A stretch of DNA of 12,496 nucleotides from JBCDGH01 sp038751365. GTDB lineage: Bacteria; Patescibacteriota; JACMRA01. Where the stretch lies: positions 1-12,496 of the forward strand of contig JBCDGH010000033.1 in NCBI GenBank assembly GCA_038751365.1, given 5' to 3'. The notes below the pieces were generated by a model. The model had not been told where the DNA came from. It searched no databases and was given only the letters and a program-made list of their open reading frames with translations. Positions 6,785 to 12,496 of the stretch are shown in pieces (the stretch's first letter is position 1; each line of letters starts with the position of its first letter). The position numbers and the translations under genes were made by a program.

Positions 6785-7345
6785 ATGCTGAAGGTAGTAG
6801 TCATGGGTTATGGTATCATTAAAAAAGAATATCGAACAGATGAAGAATGGTCAGGATTGCAAATTTATTATAAAAAATTAGGAGACTTGATAAAAGAGTT
6901 ACTCCGCGAAGAAAAAAAAGATTTTAATTTCAGTAACAAAGACGAAATTTTAGTGAAAATCATCTTCACAGGTGGTTACTCTAAAACTAATCCAAAAATA
7001 AGCGAAGCGGAAACTGCTAAACAATACTACTTAAGCCAAGTTTCAAGAGGTTTTACTAGTAATGTTTTTACTTTAACAAATCCAAGAGGGGAAAGTACTC
7101 TAGAAAATATCGTAAATACCTATGTAGATCACATCGATACATGGGATAATATCATTATAGTATGCGATCAGGTAAGGCGATTTAGGACTATGATGACAGT
7201 AAAAATTCTTGGTATTAGAGCCAAGGTAGTAGGTCTCCCTAGACCTGACCCCCATCCGAAAAGCACACCAGTCAGACAGTTCTTTGGACTGCTTTTGGAC
7301 ATTTTCACCGGCAAAATAGCGAAAGCAAAAAAACTTCTAAAATAA
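6785..7345 (+). CDS. DUF218 (YdcF/SanA/ElyC-like) protein
   Basis: 186 residues. The DUF218 pattern is recognisable in order: an N-terminal strand VVVMGYGI (4-11), FTGGYS (61-66), SEAET (73-77), the signature ESTLENI (103-109, the E-x-S-x-x-T-x-E-N type of motif) and the strand IIIVCDQVRRFRTM (123-136). Family members include E. coli YdcF, which binds S-adenosylmethionine, and SanA/ElyC, linked to envelope integrity and peptidoglycan precursor lipid metabolism. The biochemical reaction is not established. Unlike SanA and ElyC this copy has no N-terminal membrane anchor, so it should be cytosolic. Start ATG is supported by AGGAG 8 nt upstream. It lies between the groEL terminator and the MurF-like gene and may be monocistronic, because a T-rich imperfect hairpin follows. 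The envelope-type neighbours fit a wall or lipid-carrier role, but this is only context. Confidence 0.8.
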   Translation: MLKVVVMGYGIIKKEYRTDEEWSGLQIYYKKLGDLIKELLREEKKDFNFSNKDEILVKIIFTGGYSKTNPKISEAETAKQYYLSQVSRGFTSNVFTLTNPRGESTLENIVNTYVDHIDTWDNIIIVCDQVRRFRTMMTVKILGIRAKVVGLPRPDPHPKSTPVRQFFGLLLDIFTGKIAKAKKLLK

Positions 7346-7356
7346 AATTGTTGAGC

Positions 7357-7390
7357 AAAGATCAGAGCACTAAGTTGTTTTGGTCTTTTT
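7357..7390 (+). terminator. Possible intrinsic terminator after the DUF218 gene
   Basis: AAAGATCA (7357-7364) can pair with TGGTCTTT (7381-7388), an 8-bp stem with one G-U pair and a long 16-nt loop, leading into a T-rich run. It begins 11 nt after the stop codon. The stem is A/T-rich and the loop large, so its efficiency is doubtful. Confidence 0.4.
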
Positions 7391-7466
7391 CTTTGGATTA
7401 TATTTTACTAGTTACACTTCCAACTTGCTATTTGACTAAACAAACAACTAAGCTTAAATAAAATGT

Positions 7467-9140
7467 ATGCTTTTGTGGCTTGTATACGCCCTTTTCTACC
7501 TGCCGACAATCTTAAAACAAAACCTGCTATGGTTATTTTTATGGCAAAGTCGCGAATATCGTTATGATAAAATGTTAGATTACCTAAGTTTAGCTGAATC
7601 AAAGAAAGTAATAATTGACTCGTGGACCAAAATCAGACTACTCACTTTTTTGGTAAATATTTTAGTGCTTATTCTACAGGTAAATTATTATATCCAAGTT
7701 ATAGCTATTATGCTATTTTTATTGGTATCTGCTTTAGAAAGTATGATATACCTAGACAGAGTACTGACCAAAAAAATTAAATTACCACTACCATCTGCTA
7801 AAGCAATTTTAGTTCTAAGTTTAAGTACAATTAGCTCAATCCTACTACCTGTTTTCCTGTATTTTTATCTTACTGAATTCGATTTAGAGTTAACCTTGAT
7901 CAGCTTATTTTCTCTCACCTTATGGACTACACTGACTTTATTTCTAGTTCCATTTATAACTGGATATTGGTTACTAATGATTTTTCCTTTTGACTTGTAT
8001 GCTAAGAACAAACTATTTCAAAAAGCTAAAAAATATAGACAAACTTTAAATAAACTAAAAGTTATAGCTATCTCAGGAGCATTTGGTAAAACTACTACTA
8101 AAGAAATTCTAGACTCATTCCTATCAAGCAAATACAAGGTAGAGAAAATCTTAAAGAATCAAAACGCCAATGTTAGCTGTGCCAGAAAGACCTTAAAACT
8201 AAAAAAAGAAACTGAGTTCTTTATTTGTGAATTAGGAGCTTATAAACTTGGTGACGGAAATGAAATATGTAATTTTATCGAACCTGATTGCTCAATTATT
8301 ACTGGTCTCAACTTACAGCATTTCAGTTTATTTGGTAGTACAAAGAATATCATTTCTGCAGAAAGCGAATCTTTAAAGTTTTTGCAACCAGAGCATATAG
8401 CAATTATTAACTGGAGCAGTCCTCTATGTCACGAGATTAAATTCCCTCAACGTATTAATATAGTTAAGTGTGGAATCGAAGGGCAAAATATAGATAATTC
8501 AGAAGACATTCAATATCTAGCTAAGAACTTGAATACGACCCTTGAAGGAACAGCTTTTGATGTAAGAGTTCAGACTGAAAAATTAAATACTATCCTAAAA
8601 CTTCACACCAGCCTGATTAGTAAAGGAGTAGTCCAGAATATATTGCATGCTATTGCTTACAGTCTGGAACATAATTTACTAACTCAAACTGAAATAGAGC
8701 GCGAAGTAGCAAAACTATCCTCAATAGAAGGTCGAATGCAGCTAATCCAAAAACCATGGGGTAAGTTAGTTTATAATCAATATAATAATCCTGATGGTGT
8801 ATCTAATGCTTTAGAGCTCATGTCGACTCATGAGTATAAAAAAATAGCAATTCTAGACGATTTACTAGAACTAGGAGATAAATCACAAGCAATTCACTCT
8901 GAAATTAGTAATCTACTATTCCAATCAAAGCCAGATCTTGTAGCTCTTTTAGGTAGAAATTTTAGTGAGCAAGTCCGAACAGAATTAGTAGAAAAAGGTT
9001 ATCCCAACAAACAAATACTACTACTAGAAGGAAAAAATTATAGTACCCTAAAAACCCATATTAAGTCTAAGATAAAAACTGAGCAAAATGCACTAGTTCA
9101 ACTAATGGGTTATCAGAGTAAAGAATTTTTAGATTTGTGA
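7467..9140 (+). CDS. Membrane-fused MurF-like Mur ligase, diverged
   Basis: 557 residues. The N-terminal 180 residues are hydrophobic with five or six membrane segments (about 1-27, 57-73, 78-94, 112-135, 138-160, 161-177), plus a QSREYRYDKM segment (27-36) typical of this fusion type. The rest is a Mur ligase: P-loop SGAFGKTTTKE (203-213, K208), ELGAYKLGDG (255-264), GLNLQHFSLFGS (280-291), then a C-terminal domain with EGRMQLI and DDLLELGD. MurF normally adds D-Ala-D-Ala to UDP-MurNAc-tripeptide. Compared with MurF, however, the AKGE motif whose lysine is carbamylated reads AESE (298-301), the DDSYNANP motif reads YNQYNNPDG, and the late KGSR motif is missing. It may be an atypical MurF or a ligase with another substrate. 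The start ATG follows an in-frame stop; no Shine-Dalgarno. Its TGA lies 1 nt before the next gene. Confidence 0.85.
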   Translation: MLLWLVYALFYLPTILKQNLLWLFLWQSREYRYDKMLDYLSLAESKKVIIDSWTKIRLLTFLVNILVLILQVNYYIQVIAIMLFLLVSALESMIYLDRVLTKKIKLPLPSAKAILVLSLSTISSILLPVFLYFYLTEFDLELTLISLFSLTLWTTLTLFLVPFITGYWLLMIFPFDLYAKNKLFQKAKKYRQTLNKLKVIAISGAFGKTTTKEILDSFLSSKYKVEKILKNQNANVSCARKTLKLKKETEFFICELGAYKLGDGNEICNFIEPDCSIITGLNLQHFSLFGSTKNIISAESESLKFLQPEHIAIINWSSPLCHEIKFPQRINIVKCGIEGQNIDNSEDIQYLAKNLNTTLEGTAFDVRVQTEKLNTILKLHTSLISKGVVQNILHAIAYSLEHNLLTQTEIEREVAKLSSIEGRMQLIQKPWGKLVYNQYNNPDGVSNALELMSTHEYKKIAILDDLLELGDKSQAIHSEISNLLFQSKPDLVALLGRNFSEQVRTELVEKGYPNKQILLLEGKNYSTLKTHIKSKIKTEQNALVQLMGYQSKEFLDL

Positions 9141-9141
9141 T

Positions 9142-10452
9142 ATGAATAGATTTGTAAGTTTAGATATAGGACCCAATTACCAACTAGATGACGCTAAAAT
9201 AGCAATTAAAAGTTTTTTTGGTTTAAATTCTGCCGATAGCAAAGAAGTAACTGAATGGTTTTGTAATTATTTTAGCACTAAAAAGGTTTGGTTTTATAAC
9301 ACTTGCAGATCTGGTATCTTTAGTATCTTAAAAGCTCTTGATTTGGATCATCAGAGTGAAGTCTTAGTCCAAGGTTTTTCTTGTATTGTAGTGCCCAATG
9401 CAGTTTTGCAAGCTAATTTAAAACCTGTAATATGCGATGTTTCTATAAATGACTTTAATTTTGATCTCGAGCAAATTGAGTCTAAAATAACTAAAAACAC
9501 TAAAGTCTGGATTCTCCAGTATAACTTTGGTATAGTTCCTGACATGGAAAAAGTTCAGACTATTTGTAGGAAATACAATTTGATACTCATTGAGGATTGT
9601 GCTCATAGTCTCGGAGCTAAATTTAGCATAAAAGGTATAGAATACAAAGTAGGAGAATTCGGTCACGCTGCTGCTTTTAGCTTTGGCAGGGATAAAGTAA
9701 TTTCTACAACTACCGGAGGTTCTATAGTCTTTAACCAGCATACTCCCTTAAATAAACTTAATAATTTTAAACAAATACAAGTCAACTTAAGTAGTCATTA
9801 CGATGGCTTGAAGAAAATGACAAGGTTGGAAGTTACTCAGAATTTATTTTACGTTATTTTGACGTCTATTTTGATTAAACCAATTTACAATGTTGGAATA
9901 GGTAAGATATTAGCTTATATAGCTGCCAAGCTTAAACTTGCAGGACGTGTTTACACAACCTCAGAAAAAAATCTGGATAAAGCTAAATTCCCTGCGCCTA
10001 AAAAGTACTCACCTAGGCTATTTGCCTTACTAAATAATCAGCTAAATAAGCTAAATTATTTTAATGATCATCGACGCAGACTAGCCAAAATTTATGCAGA
10101 ACAACTAAATTTAAATTTTGATGACAAAAATATATATCTTAGATTTCCTATATTTTTACCAGATACACTTAAGCTCAAATCTTTGGAACAAAGTCAGCAA
10201 GCCTATAGTTATTTATTAAGCCAAACCAAGAAGCAAGGTTATTTTTTGGGTAAATGGTACTTCAAAGTATTCTTAGGAGCTGCTAAAGATGACCAGAAAA
10301 TTTATCATTACGACTTAAACACGTTACCAAACGTAAATAGTCTTATCCAAAAACAAACGCTCAACTTACCCACAAATATAAGTACTACAGAGAGAGATGC
10401 TTACAACCTAAGTAAAATTATAAAGAAATCAATTAATAATAATAGCTTGTGA
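9142..10452 (+). CDS. DegT/DnrJ/EryC1/StrS-type aminotransferase
   Basis: 436 residues. A fold-type I PLP enzyme of the family that transaminates keto-sugars bound to nucleotides, or similar substrates, in glycan synthesis. Visible motifs: NTCRSGI (53-59, cofactor phosphate contact), QGFSCIVVPN (77-86), the PLP-pyridine motif IEDCAHSLGA (150-159, with D152 and H155), and SFGRDKVIS (180-188), whose K185 should form the Schiff base, followed by GG (192-193). The SFGRDKVIS form and the PNYQLDD start resemble a sub-family common in CPR genomes; its substrate is unknown to me. A hydrophobic stretch at about 234-262 could dip into the membrane. Start ATG at 9142, 1 nt after the TGA of the MurF-like gene; its own TGA overlaps the GTG start of dgkA. 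Translational coupling with both neighbours is likely, and explains the absent Shine-Dalgarno. Confidence 0.9.
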   Translation: MNRFVSLDIGPNYQLDDAKIAIKSFFGLNSADSKEVTEWFCNYFSTKKVWFYNTCRSGIFSILKALDLDHQSEVLVQGFSCIVVPNAVLQANLKPVICDVSINDFNFDLEQIESKITKNTKVWILQYNFGIVPDMEKVQTICRKYNLILIEDCAHSLGAKFSIKGIEYKVGEFGHAAAFSFGRDKVISTTTGGSIVFNQHTPLNKLNNFKQIQVNLSSHYDGLKKMTRLEVTQNLFYVILTSILIKPIYNVGIGKILAYIAAKLKLAGRVYTTSEKNLDKAKFPAPKKYSPRLFALLNNQLNKLNYFNDHRRRLAKIYAEQLNLNFDDKNIYLRFPIFLPDTLKLKSLEQSQQAYSYLLSQTKKQGYFLGKWYFKVFLGAAKDDQKIYHYDLNTLPNVNSLIQKQTLNLPTNISTTERDAYNLSKIIKKSINNNSL

Positions 10453-10886
10453 ACATTAACAAAGACCTGAGGCAAGAATCACTAGTAGTTCCTAAAAAAG
10501 TAGTAAAGTACAATCTTTTCAAAAGCCCCTACTACGCTGCAATTGGTATCATTACAGCTTTTAAGCGTGAGCCAAATTTACACCTACAGGTAGTCATTGG
10601 TATTTTGTTTGCTCTTATAGCCATCGTAAACCAACGCTGGATTACGGGAATGGCTAACATAATACTTATGAGTGTGGTGATAAGTCTAGAGATGCTAAAT
10701 TCAGCTATTGAGACTATTTGCGATCTCGTTCAACCGCAATATAATGCTAAAGTCAAGATCATAAAAGATATGGCAGCAGGTAGTGTGCTCATAGTAGCAC
10801 TCTCTTGGCTGGTAGTACTTGTATACCAAATCTTAGTAATATTTGTTTTCAAAATACCACCCTCGGGAACCTTGACATTAGGCTGA
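10449..10886 (+). CDS. dgkA: DgkA-type diacylglycerol/undecaprenol kinase
   Basis: Small integral-membrane lipid kinase. In Gram-negatives the family phosphorylates diacylglycerol; in many Gram-positives it phosphorylates undecaprenol, feeding the carrier for wall synthesis. The conserved catalytic stretch is complete: FKREPN (38-43, E41), EMLNSAIETICD (81-92, with E81, N84, E88, D92) and KDMAAGSVL (106-114). Three membrane segments are seen near 47-60, 64-80 and 109-134. At 145 residues it is slightly longer than the 121 of E. coli, with a polar N-terminal extension and a short tail. The start is a GTG inside the sequence ttGTGA, overlapping the aminotransferase stop by 4 nt; no alternative start codon lies nearby. 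Given its position behind a MurF-like ligase and an aminotransferase, undecaprenol recycling is the more likely role, by inference. Confidence 0.93.
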   Translation: MNINKDLRQESLVVPKKVVKYNLFKSPYYAAIGIITAFKREPNLHLQVVIGILFALIAIVNQRWITGMANIILMSVVISLEMLNSAIETICDLVQPQYNAKVKIIKDMAAGSVLIVALSWLVVLVYQILVIFVFKIPPSGTLTLG

Positions 10887-10901
10887 ATGTAGGCTTTTTT
10901 T
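10870..10901 (+). terminator. Probable intrinsic terminator at the end of dgkA
   Basis: ACATT (10875-10879) pairs with AATGT (10886-10890) around an AGGCTG loop. The stem can be extended through two bulges, with CC (10870-10871) pairing to GG (10892-10893). Seven T residues (10895-10901) follow. It overlaps the last codons of dgkA and would close the three-gene cassette before dnaN. The stem is imperfect, so read-through is possible. Confidence 0.45.
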
Positions 10902-10911
10902 GATTCTATAT

Positions 10912-12087
10912 ATGCCTTTTTTTAGCTTAAACCAAAAACTCTTGCTGCAGAAATTAAATATATGCAATCAAGTTAGCCCTAAAAAAAGTGAAGTAGAAAT
11001 GTTTACCTTTACTAAAGTAGAAGTAAAGGATGGTGTCGCTACATTTAGTGCTATTAATACAAATATATTTTACCAGACACAAGTAAAAATTCAAAACCTT
11101 GATCTTACCGAGAATATATCTTTTTTAATTAAAACTGATGTATTTGCTAGCAGTGTTGGCTTAATTATAGACGAAAATGTTGGCTTGGAAGCAAACTTTG
11201 ATAAAAGTACTTTATTGGTACAGGGTGCCAAAAGTAAACACACCCTTAGGATCGATACTAGCAATCTTGATAGATTCACACTACCTGAGCATAAATCAGA
11301 TAATATCTTGGCTCAAACTAGAATCATTACTAGTGATCTACTTAACTCGATTAAGACTAGTCAGATTTCTGTAGGCTTACCAAAAAATATTTACCAACCA
11401 GAGTTTTTGAATATCTGCTTTACCTTGAGACCCGAAGAAGAAAAGATACTGATAGTATCTACAGATAGGTATAGGATTACTCGCAATGTTAACGTAGCGA
11501 ATTTTAGTCAACTTAGTCAGGAATTTAAGGAACGCGAAAATCATAACTTTTTAATTAATCCTAAAAGCTTACAACTACTAAACTCTATCGATGACACAGA
11601 AAAGTCTATAGAGCTAAGTTTCGAAAAAGATTTCTTATGGATAAATTTCGAAGAGTCTAAACTTGTACTCAAATATGGCGAAGGTAAATATCCAGATTAC
11701 GATAAAATTATTCCCCAGACCTTCACATGTAGCTATCTAGCTAACACCAAAGATCTGCTGAATAGTTTGAAACAAGTCTATTTATTTGCTAGGACTAATG
11801 CAATTAATAGATCCGTCAGTCTTAAGGTCGACCCTAAAGAAAATAAAATTACTTTTTCCGCTCAGACCCAAGACGGTTATGCTAGCGAAAGCTCGATGGA
11901 TATTGAAAATTACGAAGGCGTACAAGAAGAGTGGACTCAGGCATTTAATGCAGACTATCTTATTGACTATATAAATATAAGCAGTCAATCCAAAGTTCTA
12001 TGGGAGGCTAATCCAGGTAAACCCTCTGTCCTATCTCCAGAAAACAAAAAAGCCGAACAATTATACTTAGTAAGCGGTCTAAAGTAG
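10912..12087 (+). CDS. dnaN: DNA polymerase III sliding clamp (beta subunit)
   Basis: 391 residues from the ATG at 10912. A TTG at 10900, in the same frame, falls in the T tract of the preceding terminator and is less likely. The protein forms the ring that tethers polymerases and other partners to DNA. Three clamp domains can be followed: about 1-125 (LLLQKLNICNQVSPKKS), 130-255 (with VSTDRYRITR at 182-191, the counterpart of ATDGHRL) and 256-391 (opening EGKYPDYDKIIP, 257-268, a very typical clamp segment). The C-terminus is unusual: YLVSGLK instead of YxVMPMRL, the tail that lines the partner-binding pocket. It is not next to dnaA, recF or gyrB here, but lies behind the dgkA cassette and 13 nt before a HEPN gene. 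No Shine-Dalgarno. Confidence 0.94.
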   Translation: MPFFSLNQKLLLQKLNICNQVSPKKSEVEMFTFTKVEVKDGVATFSAINTNIFYQTQVKIQNLDLTENISFLIKTDVFASSVGLIIDENVGLEANFDKSTLLVQGAKSKHTLRIDTSNLDRFTLPEHKSDNILAQTRIITSDLLNSIKTSQISVGLPKNIYQPEFLNICFTLRPEEEKILIVSTDRYRITRNVNVANFSQLSQEFKERENHNFLINPKSLQLLNSIDDTEKSIELSFEKDFLWINFEESKLVLKYGEGKYPDYDKIIPQTFTCSYLANTKDLLNSLKQVYLFARTNAINRSVSLKVDPKENKITFSAQTQDGYASESSMDIENYEGVQEEWTQAFNADYLIDYINISSQSKVLWEANPGKPSVLSPENKKAEQLYLVSGLK

Positions 12088-12100
12088 TTTATTAAATTCT

Positions 12101-12496
12101 ATGTCTATTGAAAATCACACTGTTAGCCAAAAAATAATAGACAGATTTGAAAATTTTAATAAAGCCTTAGAATCTCTTTCAGTTATTAAAAAAGGCAGAG
12201 GATTTAGCGAACTAGAAAAAACTGGATTAATCATGAGGTTTATCTTCACCTTAGAAATGTCTTGGAAATTACTACAAGACGTCCTTGAATTCGAAGGTAA
12301 TGATATTAAAGGAGTAAAAGATGTTGTGAGAATTAGTCTGCAAAGAGGTTTTATCACTAATGGTGAGATCTGGATGGAAATGATAGACAAAAGAAATATT
12401 ATGGCACATCAGTATGATGAAGATAAATCTTCAAAAATTTTTTTAAGAGTGAAAAATTTCTATGTGACTGAAATTTACAATTTAAGAAAATTTATA
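12101..12496 (+). CDS. HEPN-family (HepT / HI0074-like) protein, 3' end outside window
   Basis: The frame is open for 132 codons from an ATG at 12101 to the last base of the window, with no stop. Family members are about 130-145 residues, so little is missing. It belongs to the nucleotidyltransferase substrate-binding / HEPN group: helical throughout, with FIFTLEMSWKLLQDVLE (47-63), then IWMEMIDKRNIMAHQYDE (90-107). The R98-x4-H103-x-Y105 motif is intact. In HepT toxins R and H form the RNase site, and the tyrosine is AMPylated by the MntA nucleotidyltransferase antitoxin. An MNT-type gene would be expected next door; none lies upstream, so look just beyond the right edge. The gene starts 13 nt after dnaN, without Shine-Dalgarno, and is probably co-transcribed with it. 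Confidence 0.85.
   Translation, partial: MSIENHTVSQKIIDRFENFNKALESLSVIKKGRGFSELEKTGLIMRFIFTLEMSWKLLQDVLEFEGNDIKGVKDVVRISLQRGFITNGEIWMEMIDKRNIMAHQYDEDKSSKIFLRVKNFYVTEIYNLRKFI

Noticed and set aside
7346..7466. tRNA or small RNA between the DUF218 and MurF-like genes
   Set aside because: No cloverleaf arms or CCA end could be found. Only an imperfect T-rich hairpin is visible.
10872..10877. TTGACA near the end of dgkA as the dnaN -35
   Set aside because: At 16-18 nt downstream there is only a T tract, and the sequence is better explained as part of the terminator hairpin. The TATATA before dnaN is too far away.
9138..10886. Possible recoding of TGA (Gly code of Gracilibacteria/Absconditabacteria)
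   Set aside because: TGA ends three genes at precise junctions (TGA-T-ATG, GTGA overlap, end of dgkA), and no conserved gene contains an in-frame TGA. The standard code fits.
10900..10911. TTG at 10900 as the dnaN start
   Set aside because: It lies in the terminator T tract and adds only four residues (MILY). The ATG at 10912 in the same frame leads straight into the clamp fold.
12115..12390. Minus-strand open frame at the right end
   Set aside because: It is the antisense shadow of the HEPN gene, whose R-x4-H-x-Y motif and family pattern are clear on the plus strand.

Overview
AT-rich bacterial DNA, dense with genes. It probably comes from a Patescibacteria (Candidate Phyla Radiation, CPR) genome. 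Three things point there: a membrane-fused MurF-like ligase, a DegT-type aminotransferase with an SFGRDKVIS active-site motif, and compact, diverged versions of core proteins. This placement is an inference from family resemblance; no rRNA gene is present to settle it. TGA ends three consecutive genes at tight junctions, so the code is the standard one (table 11). That excludes the TGA=Gly lineages (Gracilibacteria/Absconditabacteria). Almost no gene has a recognisable Shine-Dalgarno sequence.

Layout. The left edge holds the 3' end of a small membrane-protein gene (+). It converges on a block of minus-strand genes that ends in a clear intrinsic terminator (about 266-296). Read in the direction of transcription, the block is: a polytopic membrane protein (4495-3575), an exonuclease III family AP endonuclease (3568-2684), glucose-6-phosphate isomerase (2652-1432), an HD-domain phosphohydrolase (1419-778) and an unknown 124-residue protein (702-328). 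The first four are 6, 31 and 12 nt apart and look like one operon.

A 190-bp divergent control region (4496-4685), the longest gene-free stretch, separates this block from groES-groEL (+). It carries a perfect TTGACA hexamer facing each way. It also holds a degenerate inverted repeat with the exact geometry of the HrcA operator CIRCE, and two more dyads in the presumed groES leader. groEL ends in a GC-rich intrinsic terminator.

The right half is all plus strand. A DUF218 (YdcF/SanA-like) gene has the only good Shine-Dalgarno in the window. It is followed by a tightly coupled three-gene cassette: the membrane-fused MurF-like ligase, the DegT/DnrJ/EryC1-type aminotransferase (1-nt gap) and a DgkA-type lipid kinase (4-nt overlap). 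This looks like a cell-envelope or lipid-linked precursor module. The MurF-like protein keeps its ATP-binding loop but has replaced several residues that canonical MurF needs. Next comes the DNA polymerase sliding clamp dnaN, whose C-terminal tail is atypical. Thirteen nt later there is a HEPN-family protein with an intact R-x4-H-x-Y motif (HepT toxin type), still open at the right edge.

No rRNA, tRNA, CRISPR array, transposase or obvious phage gene was seen. The points most worth following are the CIRCE-like groESL control region, the altered MurF-like enzyme and its cassette, the altered clamp tail, and the HEPN gene behind dnaN.
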